Shown here piece after piece: positions 25,816 through 34,202 of a stretch of DNA of 48,561 nt (positions are counted from its first letter, which is position 1; each line of letters opens with the position of its first letter). The position numbers were made by a program, and so were the translations under genes. The DNA comes from JAADDK01 sp964425415 (GTDB lineage Archaea; Thermoplasmatota; Thermoplasmata; Thermoplasmatales; Aciduliprofundaceae). A model generated the notes under the pieces. The model searched no databases. It was not told the DNA's origin and saw only the letters and a list, made by a program, of their open reading frames with translations. The stretch is taken from the NCBI GenBank assembly GCA_964425415.1, contig CAYRMJ010000001.1, forward strand, positions 1 to 48,561. Direction: 5' to 3'.

Positions 25816-26181
25816 GTGAAAGAAATTAGGGAAACTTATATAGAGCGCATGTACGAGCTCAAAAAGAAGAAAGGATATATAAGAGCCATAGACCTCGCAA
25901 ATTACATGAATGTTAAGCCTTCAACTGTGACGGAGATGCTTCAGAAACTGGCAAATGAGGGCTATGTGATATATGAAAAGTACAGAAATGTGGACTTGAC
26001 TGATAAGGGCTTGAAACTTGCCATGGAGCTTGAGAAGAAGCACAACGCAATAAGAAAGCTTTTTCTTCACATGGGCGTGAGCTATGAAACTGCAAACAGA
26101 GATGCGTGTGTTATTGAGCACCTCATCAGCGAAGAGACCGCAAAAAAGATAATTGAATATGTGAATTCTCTGGACAGATGA
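25816..26181 (+). CDS. DtxR/MntR-family metal-dependent regulator
   Basis: A 121-residue winged-helix regulator: recognition region VKPSTVTEMLQKLANEGYVIYEKY (split across about 33-56), then a dimerisation and metal domain. Candidate ligands are Glu10, His76, Cys98, Glu101 and His102, matching the DtxR pattern Cys-x2-Glu-His, while the position of MntR Asp8 or DtxR Met10 is Thr7. It lacks the SH3-like third domain, as MntR does. It starts with GTG. The stop overlaps the next gene (ATGA). It probably represses metal uptake genes when metal is plentiful; the palindrome before the metal receptor at 37.7 kb is a natural candidate target. Whether it senses iron or manganese cannot be decided. Confidence 0.85.
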   Translation: MKEIRETYIERMYELKKKKGYIRAIDLANYMNVKPSTVTEMLQKLANEGYVIYEKYRNVDLTDKGLKLAMELEKKHNAIRKLFLHMGVSYETANRDACVIEHLISEETAKKIIEYVNSLDR

Positions 26182-26819
26182 TAGAAGAGAATGTAAAGCG
26201 CTATCTGGCGATGCTGCCTCCCAACGTTCGTCTTCTGGCTGCAACTAAGAGAAGGAGTGCTGAAGAGGTGCGCAGGGCAATCAAAGCGGGAGTGCAACTC
26301 ATCGGGGAGAACTATGTGCAGGAAGCCGCGCAGAAGTTCAATGAGATTGGCAGAATAGCAGAATGGCACCTTATTGGGCATTTGCAGAGAAACAAAGCCA
26401 AGCTTGCGTGCGGTATTTTTGATGTGATTGAAACCATTGACAGCGTGAAGATTGCAGAGACATTGAACAGGAGATGCAAGGATTCGGGTAGAGTAATGAA
26501 GGTGATGATTGAGGTGAACTCCGGAAGGGAAGAAAATAAATCTGGTATCATGCCGGAGCATGCAGTTGAGCTTGCCGATGCTATTTACGAGCTTGAGAAT
26601 CTTCAGCTAATAGGAGTGATGACCATGGGTCCAGCGGTACAGGGAGAGAACATAAGGCCTTACTTCCGCCTCACAAGGCAGATATTTTCTGAGCTTAAGG
26701 AAAGATACAAAACCGTGGAGTTTCTCTCAATGGGTATGACCTCATCGTGGAAGATTGCGGTGGAGGAAGGAGCGAACATAGTGCGCATAGGAAGTGGTAT
26801 TTTTGGACCGCGAGATTAA
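26178..26819 (+). CDS. YggS/PLPBP-family pyridoxal-phosphate homeostasis protein
   Basis: A 213-residue alanine-racemase-like barrel without a second domain. The PLP lysine is in LLAATKRR (about residue 18), followed by the family signatures GENYVQEA, WHLIGHLQRNKAK, and SMGMTSSWKIAVEEGANIVRIGSGIFG at the phosphate end (given here as three consecutive parts of one segment: SMGMTSSWK, then IAVEEGANI, then VRIGSGIFG). Members buffer PLP and affect amino-acid metabolism rather than catalyse a known reaction. ATG 26178 overlaps the regulator's stop, so the gene is translationally coupled to a DtxR-like repressor, an association without obvious reason. Length is slightly below the bacterial 230 residues. 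Confidence 0.88.
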   Translation: MIEENVKRYLAMLPPNVRLLAATKRRSAEEVRRAIKAGVQLIGENYVQEAAQKFNEIGRIAEWHLIGHLQRNKAKLACGIFDVIETIDSVKIAETLNRRCKDSGRVMKVMIEVNSGREENKSGIMPEHAVELADAIYELENLQLIGVMTMGPAVQGENIRPYFRLTRQIFSELKERYKTVEFLSMGMTSSWKIAVEEGANIVRIGSGIFGPRD

Positions 26820-27315
26820 GCTTCACATATTGCATCTCAATCAAGATGACCCGAAAAAATGCACAGCCAAGAAGTTGGCAAGGTTCGGATATGCAAAGCT
26901 CACCACGCAGAAAAATCGCATTCCAGAAGGCAGCGTGATTCTGTCTCCATTTGCGAACCGTGTTCTCTCACCATTGGACAGGAGAACCGCTGAGCGCAGG
27001 GGCATAACGGCAGTTGACTGCTCCTGGCACAAAGCTAGGGATGTTTTCTTTTCGCTGAGAGGCAACTTTCGGCGTCTTCCCTTTTTGGTTCCCGTGAATC
27101 CCGTTAATTACGGACATCCGGGAAAGCTGAGCAGTGCAGAAGCTCTGGCCGCAGCGCTGTACATAATTGGCTACGAAGAGCAGGCGAAGAAGATAATGAG
27201 CATATTCAAATGGGGTCCTCATTTTTTCACCATGAACGCGGAGCCGCTGGAGCTATACTCCAAAGCAAACTCTTGGGTGGAGGTCATTGAGATTGAGCGC
27301 GAATACATAGGATAA
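26794..27315 (+). CDS. tsr3: Tsr3-type rRNA aminocarboxypropyltransferase
   Basis: A protein of about 173 residues matching Tsr3 (formerly DUF367), which transfers the 3-amino-3-carboxypropyl group of S-adenosylmethionine to a hypermodified small-subunit rRNA nucleotide. Visible signatures: HILHLNQDDPKKCTAKKL near the N-terminus, SPFANRVLSPLD, AVDCSWHKA, and LVPVNPVNYGHPGKLSSAEAL split across the SAM site (LVPVNPVNYG, then HPGKLSSAEA). It overlaps yggS by 26 bases if GTG 26794 is used. TTG 26803, with GGAAGTGG just upstream, is an equally good start and would shorten the overlap. No ATG fits. Confidence 0.86.
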   Translation: MVFLDREIKLHILHLNQDDPKKCTAKKLARFGYAKLTTQKNRIPEGSVILSPFANRVLSPLDRRTAERRGITAVDCSWHKARDVFFSLRGNFRRLPFLVPVNPVNYGHPGKLSSAEALAAALYIIGYEEQAKKIMSIFKWGPHFFTMNAEPLELYSKANSWVEVIEIEREYIG

Positions 27316-27344
27316 AAATCAGTGGTGATAATCAGGGGAATAAA

Positions 27345-27354
27345 TTTAATATAT
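27345..27354 (+). promoter_or_regulatory. TATA box of the histidine kinase gene
   Basis: TTTAATATAT. A start 25 bases downstream falls near 27375, where the second in-frame ATG lies, so translation may begin at Met4. Confidence 0.5.
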
Positions 27355-27365
27355 CCCGAATCATA

Positions 27366-30300
27366 ATGACATCAATGACTGAAGAAATTCCAACATTATG
27401 CGATGATGTTTTTGCGGGTATTGTTCTATTAGATGAGAATTTGCGTATCGTATATGCAAATCACGAGATTGCAAGAAAGGGTGATGTGAAAATAGATGAT
27501 GTGGTGGGTCAGAACTTTTTGAATTTCTTTGAAGATCCTGAGTCTGTTAGAAGATTCATTCAAAATCCCACTCCTGAGTCGCATTTATTAGCATATCTGA
27601 TAACCCCGAAAGGCAAAAAAATGTATGTGAAAATAAAGGCAAAAAAGTACGGAACAAACACTCTTGTCACGCTTTTAGATTTAAGCGAGCTGGGTGCGAT
27701 AAAGGAGGCACTGGTGAAGAGCGAGGAGATGTTCAGAGGCATGGCAGAATCAAGCATGGACGCAATTGTTATAGCGGATCACGATGGAAAAATTCGCTTC
27801 TGGAACTCTGCGGCAGAGCGCATTTTTGGATTTACAAAGGATGAGGCATTGGGGAAGAAAGTTGATGAGTTGATAATTCCAGAATCTATGAGAAAAAAGT
27901 ATCGCAGGGCACTTTCAAAATTCAAAGTCAATAAAATCACAGAGGGAAGAATTTACGAGCTGGAAGGCAGGAGAAAGGACGGAACGAGCATACCAGTTGA
28001 AATATCCCTTGGTCCAGTGAGTTTTGGCGATGGTGTGGGTGTGGTTGCAGTTATTCGGGACATATCGGAGAGAAAAAGAAAGGAAAAAAATCTGGAGGCG
28101 GAGCGCAGGGAGCTTGAGCTTCTATACACTATTCTGGATAAGATAACGAGACACACAGAGCCCGCTGAAATATACGAGGTGATATACAGAGAATTGAAAT
28201 ACGCCATACCGCAGATGGACGCTTTTTTGATAGCAATCAAGCATTCAGAAAATAGGTTGGATGTGGATTTTGTGATCGGTGAGGGAAAAAGGTATCCGCC
28301 CCATTCATTGCCTTTGGACGAGAAGCTCACCCTTACAGGCTGGGTTTTCAAAAATGAGAAAACGCTTCACATTCAGGATGTGGAATCTGATAAATTACCT
28401 GCTGGAATAAACTTGGTGGGTGTGCCAATGCGTTCGTGGGTGGGCATACCTCTCAAGTACATGGAAAAGACGATAGGTGTGCTGAGCGTTCAGAGCAAAG
28501 AGCCAAATGCGTTCTCAGACACGCAGATTAAATTTTTGGAGCGAGTTGCGCATAGCATCGCGGCGGTTATACATACAGCTGATATGTACGAGCATCTGAA
28601 AGCAAGTGAAGAGCGCTACAGAATTCTCCTTGAAAACAGCGTTGTTGGCATAGCCACTACGGACTTGAATAACAAATTCACCTATGTGAACCGATTTTTC
28701 GCTAATATGCTTGGCTACGAGCCCCATGAAATTATCGGAAAGCATCTGCGTGATTTTGCCACGGAAGAAGGTTATAAAAAACTCGCTGAAGGAACTGTGA
28801 GAAGAAAAAGAGGAATAACGGATTCTTATGAAGCAGAGTTCAGGCACAGGGATGGAAGAGCAATACCAGTGTTGGTTTATGCATCGCCTCTCAGAAACAT
28901 GAAGAACGAGATAATTGGAACCATCGGAATTGCGATGGACATATCAGAGAGAAAGCAGATGGAAGAGCAACTGAATAGAGAGAGGAGAAAGTACAGAACA
29001 CTTTTTGAAAATGTGGGTGTGGGCGTGGCAGTGATACAGGACAAGAGAGTTGTGTATGTGAATGAAGAACTCACTGATATGCTTGGAATGGGGAGAGAAC
29101 AGATAATAGGTGAAAGTATTGACAAATTTGTGCATCCTGATGATTTGCCTCTGGCATTTAAGAACTATGAAAGAAGACTTAGAGGTTTAGATGCACCAAG
29201 AACATATATTATGCGTCTCATTGATTCAAAAAACGATGTGCTGTGGGTGAAGTTAAAGGCAACCATAACTGAGTGGGAAGGCAAAACAGCTATTTTAGCA
29301 AGTTTGACGGATATAACCAGCATAAAGAGAACGCAGGATATGCTCGTATCCCTTGATGAAGTTTTCAGGAAGCTGGGAAGGAGCAAAGATGAGAAGGGTA
29401 TGTTCAGGTTGGTAGTGAATCACCTGAAATACACGCTCAACTTTGGAGATGTGAAAATATACAAAATTGAAAAAACTCATTTGCTCAACGTTCTCAAACC
29501 ATCAGAGAGACATGATTTGAGAGATAATATAGTTGCAAGCTGGGTGGCAAGAAACGGCACGAGCTACTATGCGCCCAATATGAACAAAGAGAGAAACATG
29601 ATGCCTATTATGAACTTTAGCTGCGAATATGCCACTCCTATACTGGTTGGAGGGGAGATTTTTGGAGTAATCGCTGTGAGACGAGCCAAGCCGTATTCAA
29701 TAAGCTCCGGAGAGAGAATGGTCGTGGACATGGTATCAAAGCATTTGAGTGTTCATATTGAGAATTTAAGACACATGAGGGATTTAGAGCAGTCAAAGAA
29801 CATGTATGAATTGATGATGCACATTGTAAGCCATGATGTGAAAAATCCACTTGCAATAATTAAAGGATATGTGGAGCTGATGAGAGAGGAGCAAAATCCA
29901 GAATTTTTAGACGAAATTGACAAGGCGGTTGAAGAGGCGAGCAGGATAATAACCCAAGCACGATTGTTTTCAAAGCTGGACCTTGGAAAGGTAAAGCAGG
30001 AAAAGAAATTTATTAAAATAGCAGAAATGATTTTATCGTCCTACGAGCTGGTTAATAAAAAGTACCACGATGCAAAAATAGAGATAAGAGGAGATGCAGA
30101 AATTGAAGTTTATCCAATACTGCGCGAAGCTTTCGTGAACATTCTTGACAACGCGTACAAGTACGGAGCGAGCAAAGTGGAAGTTAGCGTGGAGAGTACA
30201 GAAGATTGCACCATAATCAAATTCTCAGATAACGGAGTGGGAATTGAGGATTCAAAGAAACAAAGGATTTTTGAGGTATTTGAAAAGGGGGATAGAGGAG

Positions 30301-30434
30301 GAAGCGGGCTTGGTCTTGCCATAGTGAAAAGAGTGGTGGAGCTGCACAATGGAAAGATTTATGTGAAGGACAATGTGCCACGGGGTTCAATTTTCGTTTT
30401 GGAAATTCCCGAATGCGATGACAAAAAGGAATAA
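27366..30434 (+). CDS. Soluble multi-PAS/GAF sensor histidine kinase
   Basis: A 1022-residue sensor without signal peptide or transmembrane helix. By eye: PAS (about 10-110), PAS-PAC (122-240), GAF (255-400), PAS-PAC (418-535), PAS-PAC (541-655), GAF (665-800), a dimerisation/phosphoacceptor segment with His823 (HIVSHDVKNPL) and an HATPase domain (about 910-1018) with N-box REAFVNILDNAYKYG, DNGVGI and GGSGLGLAIV. All catalytic boxes are intact. It should sense cytoplasmic or diffusible signals, for example redox, gas or small molecules, but no haem or flavin ligand can be assigned. No response regulator is encoded in the window. The start may be Met4 at 27375 given the TATA position. Confidence 0.9.
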   Translation: MTSMTEEIPTLCDDVFAGIVLLDENLRIVYANHEIARKGDVKIDDVVGQNFLNFFEDPESVRRFIQNPTPESHLLAYLITPKGKKMYVKIKAKKYGTNTLVTLLDLSELGAIKEALVKSEEMFRGMAESSMDAIVIADHDGKIRFWNSAAERIFGFTKDEALGKKVDELIIPESMRKKYRRALSKFKVNKITEGRIYELEGRRKDGTSIPVEISLGPVSFGDGVGVVAVIRDISERKRKEKNLEAERRELELLYTILDKITRHTEPAEIYEVIYRELKYAIPQMDAFLIAIKHSENRLDVDFVIGEGKRYPPHSLPLDEKLTLTGWVFKNEKTLHIQDVESDKLPAGINLVGVPMRSWVGIPLKYMEKTIGVLSVQSKEPNAFSDTQIKFLERVAHSIAAVIHTADMYEHLKASEERYRILLENSVVGIATTDLNNKFTYVNRFFANMLGYEPHEIIGKHLRDFATEEGYKKLAEGTVRRKRGITDSYEAEFRHRDGRAIPVLVYASPLRNMKNEIIGTIGIAMDISERKQMEEQLNRERRKYRTLFENVGVGVAVIQDKRVVYVNEELTDMLGMGREQIIGESIDKFVHPDDLPLAFKNYERRLRGLDAPRTYIMRLIDSKNDVLWVKLKATITEWEGKTAILASLTDITSIKRTQDMLVSLDEVFRKLGRSKDEKGMFRLVVNHLKYTLNFGDVKIYKIEKTHLLNVLKPSERHDLRDNIVASWVARNGTSYYAPNMNKERNMMPIMNFSCEYATPILVGGEIFGVIAVRRAKPYSISSGERMVVDMVSKHLSVHIENLRHMRDLEQSKNMYELMMHIVSHDVKNPLAIIKGYVELMREEQNPEFLDEIDKAVEEASRIITQARLFSKLDLGKVKQEKKFIKIAEMILSSYELVNKKYHDAKIEIRGDAEIEVYPILREAFVNILDNAYKYGASKVEVSVESTEDCTIIKFSDNGVGIEDSKKQRIFEVFEKGDRGGSGLGLAIVKRVVELHNGKIYVKDNVPRGSIFVLEIPECDDKKE

Positions 30435-30438
30435 ATAA
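30430..30438 (+). promoter_or_regulatory. TATA box of gyrA
   Basis: AATAAATAA, overlapping the kinase stop and centred about 26 bases before the gyrA ATG; leaderless start predicted. Confidence 0.5.
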
Positions 30439-30459
30439 CATCCTCACTTTCCGTGAAAT

Positions 30460-32829
30460 ATGAATATAAAAGAGCGTCCTATTGACGATGAGATGAAGAA
30501 TTCCTATCTTGATTATGCAATGAGCGTTATAGTTTCCCGTGCCATTCCAGATGTGCGAGATGGCCTCAAGCCTGTGCATCGCAGGATTCTGTACGGAATG
30601 TATCAACTCGGATTGTTTCATAACAAGCCATACAAGAAAAGCGCGAGAATCGTGGGAGAGGTGATGGGTAAGTACCATCCTCATGGAGATCAGGCCATAT
30701 ACAATACCCTAGCCAGAATGGCTCAGGATTTCTCTCTCCGCTATCTATTGGTTGATGGACAGGGCAACTTCGGAAGCATTGACGGCGACGCTCCCGCGGC
30801 GATGCGATACACAGAAGCGAGAATGTCCAAAATAGCTGAGGAGATGCTAAAGGACATAGATATGGAGACTGTGGATTTCATGCCCAATTTTGATGGAACT
30901 CTAAAAGAGCCGGTTGTGCTTCCCGCAAGGATACCAAACCTTCTAATCAACGGCTCAAGCGGCATCGCGGTGGGCATGGCCACGAACATGCCTCCACACA
31001 ACCTCAAAGAGATTGTTGATGCACTCGTTTATTTGATAGACCACCCAGATGCGCCTGTGACAGAGCTTCTTAAATTCGTTAAAGGCCCTGATTTTCCAAC
31101 TGGAGGACGTGTCATTGGGTATTCAGGATTGGTGGACGCGTACACCACAGGACGCGGAAAGATCAAGATTGTGGCAAAATACAAAATTGAGGGTCAGCGT
31201 ATAATAATAAACGAGATACCTTATGGACTGAACAAGAGCAACATATTGAAGAAGATCGCAGAGCTGGTTCGCGAAGACAAAATCAAAGGAATATCGGATT
31301 TGAAAGATGAGAGCGATAGAGAGGGAATAAGGGTGGTCATAAAAGTTAAGAGGGACTACAATCCGGAAATTGTCGTAAATCAGCTGTTTGAGCACACGGA
31401 GCTGGAGAGCACATACGGAATAATAAATTTGGTGCTTGTGGACGGCGTGCCAAGGGTTTTGAATCTTAAAGAGTTGATGGAGGAGTACCTCAAGCATCGC
31501 ATGCAGGTTCTCATACGAAAATCGGAGTTTCAGCTTAGAAAAGCGAGGGAGAGAAAGCACATTGTTGATGGATTGATAAAGGCCCTGAGCATAATTGACG
31601 AGGTCATAGCCACAATAAAGAAATCAAAGGATGTGAAGGAAGCGCATGCCAATTTGGTTTCCATGGGCTTCAGCGATGTGCAGGCAAAGGCCATTTTAGA
31701 GATGCGTTTGCAAAAGCTCACATCCATGGAAATCAACGCGCTCAAAGAGGAAGCTCGCGAGCTTGAGAATAAAATTGAGTACCTTGAGAAGCTGCTCAGC
31801 GATGAGGGCATGCGGTACGGAGTGATAAAAGATGAATTGAATGAGGTGAAGAGCAAGTACGGTGATGATAGAAGAACTGAGATTGTGTTTGGAGAGATGG
31901 AGCGCAGGAGCATTGAAGAGCTCATACCTTCCGAGGACACTGTCATACTCTTAACTGAAAGGGGCTATGTGAAGAGAATAACTTTGCAGGATTACAGGGT
32001 TCAAAATCGCGGCGGTAAAGGATTGCAGATTTCGTACGGAGAGGATGACCTTGTGAAGGACGTGGTTATGGCAAACACCCACGACACACTTCTATTTTTC
32101 ACCTCCACAGGCAGAGTTTTTTCAGCAAAAGCTTACGAAATTCCCGAGAGCTCAAGGAAGTCGCGAGGACGGGCAATAGTGAACGTCATAAACAAGATTG
32201 ATGGAAAGGTCATAAGAATGGCCGCAGTAAAGGAATTTGACGGCATACTCTTCTTCGTTACCAAGAAGGGCATAGTGAAAAGAACATACCTCTCCTCTTT
32301 TTCAAACATACGGAGCACGGGCCTTCGCGCGATTACCTTTGATGAAGATGACGAGATTGTGGATGTGCTCATAACCTCTGGAGAGGATGATGTATTCTTG
32401 TTCACCAAGCTGGGCATGGCAATAAGATTCAGCGAAGATGATGTGAGAATAATGGGCCGCACTGCACGGGGCGTGATTGGAATAAGACTGCGTGATGGTG
32501 ACGAGGTCATATCTGCAGGACTCAGCTCTGAAGGGCGGTTTGTGTTCACCGTGCTGAGCAGCGGATACGGAAAGAGAACTCCCGTTGATGAGTACAAAAC
32601 AATTAGAAGAGGTGGCAAGGGCCTGAAGAACATAAGCACTCATGGAGCGGAGGTTGTGAAGAGCATAATTGTAAATGATGATTCAGAGGTCATTCTCCTC
32701 ACAAAGCTGGGAAAGAGCATGCGCATATCCGTGAAGAATGTATCAGTTTACAGCAGAGCGGCCAGAGGTGTGAAGCTCATGCACCTAGAAAATGGAGACG
32801 AGATAATCAACGCAGCAAAGGTGAAATAA
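30460..32829 (+). CDS. gyrA: DNA gyrase subunit A
   Basis: A 789-residue type IIA topoisomerase subunit that breaks and rejoins DNA for negative supercoiling. The winged-helix domain carries catalytic Tyr117 (AAMRYTEAR), followed by tower and coiled-coil domains (about 330-470) and a C-terminal beta-pinwheel. The GyrA box reads QNRGGKG (515-521; canonical QRRGGKG), supporting gyrase over topoisomerase IV. At the places of E. coli Ser83 and Asp87 it has Gln and Asn (HPHGDQAIYN). Archaeal gyrases are regarded as acquired from bacteria, and they are present in Thermoplasmata and relatives. gyrB, often adjacent, is not next to it. Its stop is four bases from the convergent lipid operon. Confidence 0.96.
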   Translation: MNIKERPIDDEMKNSYLDYAMSVIVSRAIPDVRDGLKPVHRRILYGMYQLGLFHNKPYKKSARIVGEVMGKYHPHGDQAIYNTLARMAQDFSLRYLLVDGQGNFGSIDGDAPAAMRYTEARMSKIAEEMLKDIDMETVDFMPNFDGTLKEPVVLPARIPNLLINGSSGIAVGMATNMPPHNLKEIVDALVYLIDHPDAPVTELLKFVKGPDFPTGGRVIGYSGLVDAYTTGRGKIKIVAKYKIEGQRIIINEIPYGLNKSNILKKIAELVREDKIKGISDLKDESDREGIRVVIKVKRDYNPEIVVNQLFEHTELESTYGIINLVLVDGVPRVLNLKELMEEYLKHRMQVLIRKSEFQLRKARERKHIVDGLIKALSIIDEVIATIKKSKDVKEAHANLVSMGFSDVQAKAILEMRLQKLTSMEINALKEEARELENKIEYLEKLLSDEGMRYGVIKDELNEVKSKYGDDRRTEIVFGEMERRSIEELIPSEDTVILLTERGYVKRITLQDYRVQNRGGKGLQISYGEDDLVKDVVMANTHDTLLFFTSTGRVFSAKAYEIPESSRKSRGRAIVNVINKIDGKVIRMAAVKEFDGILFFVTKKGIVKRTYLSSFSNIRSTGLRAITFDEDDEIVDVLITSGEDDVFLFTKLGMAIRFSEDDVRIMGRTARGVIGIRLRDGDEVISAGLSSEGRFVFTVLSSGYGKRTPVDEYKTIRRGGKGLKNISTHGAEVVKSIIVNDDSEVILLTKLGKSMRISVKNVSVYSRAARGVKLMHLENGDEIINAAKVK

Positions 32830-32833
32830 AAAA

Positions 32834-34021
32834 TTAAAGGAGCTCTTCAAATTCCTCTATCAACTCTGGATACTTTTTCTGCACTGCTTCCAGAATGGCG
32901 CGCACGGATATCTCGCTTATGTCCTCCTTGGATATCACGTCCATGAGCTTGTTCAGTGTTTCATCGCTCAGCTCCGATAGTTTCTCCTTCACGAACCAGT
33001 TGCGGAGATGCTTCTTCTCCCACTTCGCTTTAACTTTCTCTTCGTATTCCTTGAAGCACTCAGCAGTTGGATTGTCAAGGCACTTCGCTGCAACCTCTCC
33101 TGCCCAGCGCCCGGAGATAGACGCGTTTGCAATTCCGCCACCTGTTATGGGATCAATGAGCCTTGCAGCGTCTCCCACAAGCATTATTCCATCTCCAACA
33201 AGATGCTTAGGCACAGGGCACACAGAAACCGCGCCTGTGATTATTTGTGTGGCACCACCTTTTTTGAGCTCCGGATGCTCCTCAATGAATTTGTCCAGGT
33301 ACTTCTTTGGCTCTGCCGTGTCCTTTATCTTGTTGAGCGCAACTCCTATTCCCACATTCGCCTCGCCCTTGCCCTTGGGGAATATCCACAGATACCCGCC
33401 GGGAGCGCAGGAGCCTATGTAGAAGTGCGTGAATTTCTCATCTATGTCTATGTTTGTCATTCTGTACTCTATGCACGTCACTATATCCCTCTCCCTGAGC
33501 ACCGTGTTCAAGCCGGCCCATCTTGCAACCTGTGACTCGTAGCCATCCGCAGCTATAATCACCTTCGCCCTGACTTCCACTTCCTCTCCAAACTTGCGAA
33601 TCACTGCACCCACCACTTGATTTCCTTCTTTGAGTATCTTAACCGCGGGGGATTTGAGCCATAGCTCCGCACCCTCTTCCACGGCAAGGGCTGCCAGATG
33701 CTTGTCAAAGTATTCGCGATTGATGACGAATCCCACTTCGTTGCCCGCCTGCTCCGCAGATAGCGTCACGATGCTCTTCTCATCAGGGGAGTATATCTTT
33801 GCGCCTTCAATCTCAGCATCCACCCATTTCTTGTCCACCTTCACTTCCACAATGTCAAGCCAATCTCTGGATATGCCCTCCGCACAGCGCACAGGCACGC
33901 CGATTTCAGGCCTCTTCTCCACCAACAGCACCTTGGCGCCGTTTCTCGCTGCGAAGCGAGCGGCCATGCTACCGCCGGGACCTGCACCAATCACCAGAAC
34001 ATCATACTCGTATCTCTTCAT
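32834..34021 (-). CDS. Geranylgeranyl reductase (archaeal lipid-saturating flavoprotein)
   Basis: A 395-residue FAD enzyme predicted to hydrogenate the isoprenoid chains of archaeal phospholipids. The dinucleotide-binding GAGPGG is at residues 12-17, the family segment RCAEGISRDWL follows, and the FAD-ribityl motif is VGDAARLIDPITGGGI; CAPGGYLWIFPKG is typical of the group. Length and motif order match digeranylgeranylglycerophospholipid reductases. ATG 34021 overlaps the ferredoxin stop by four bases (ATGA), better than the GTG nine bases upstream. As the last gene after a radical SAM protein and a ferredoxin, it likely receives electrons from that ferredoxin at the membrane. Confidence 0.92.
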   Translation of the reverse strand: MKRYEYDVLVIGAGPGGSMAARFAARNGAKVLLVEKRPEIGVPVRCAEGISRDWLDIVEVKVDKKWVDAEIEGAKIYSPDEKSIVTLSAEQAGNEVGFVINREYFDKHLAALAVEEGAELWLKSPAVKILKEGNQVVGAVIRKFGEEVEVRAKVIIAADGYESQVARWAGLNTVLRERDIVTCIEYRMTNIDIDEKFTHFYIGSCAPGGYLWIFPKGKGEANVGIGVALNKIKDTAEPKKYLDKFIEEHPELKKGGATQIITGAVSVCPVPKHLVGDGIMLVGDAARLIDPITGGGIANASISGRWAGEVAAKCLDNPTAECFKEYEEKVKAKWEKKHLRNWFVKEKLSELSDETLNKLMDVISKEDISEISVRAILEAVQKKYPELIEEFEELL

Positions 34022-34197
34022 TTTGACCACCAGTCCGCCTCAATGGCACCCACGGGGCACGCGCGGATGCAGAATCCGCATTTTATGCACTTATCCTCGT
34101 TAATTTCCACCCTTGTCTCATTTAGGAACATGCAGTTCACAGGACATGAGCCCACGCATGCTCCGCAGTAATTGCAAAGCGCTGGATTTACCTTCAT
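34018..34197 (-). CDS. Small 2[4Fe-4S] ferredoxin
   Basis: A 59-residue ferredoxin with two full cluster motifs, CNYCGACVGSCP (Cys8, 11, 14, 18) and CIKCGFCIRACP (Cys37, 40, 43, 47), plus an extra Cys22. The start at ATG 34197 is favoured because GGAGGG (34207-34212, minus strand) is nine bases upstream; ATG 34206, three codons earlier, directly abuts it. It is located between a radical SAM enzyme and a flavin reductase of lipid synthesis and overlaps the latter, so it probably delivers electrons to one or both. It is too short for the usual annotation cut-offs and a much longer frame on this strand is spurious. Confidence 0.9.
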   Translation of the reverse strand: MKVNPALCNYCGACVGSCPVNCMFLNETRVEINEDKCIKCGFCIRACPVGAIEADWWSK

Positions 34198-34202
34198 CAA
34201 GT

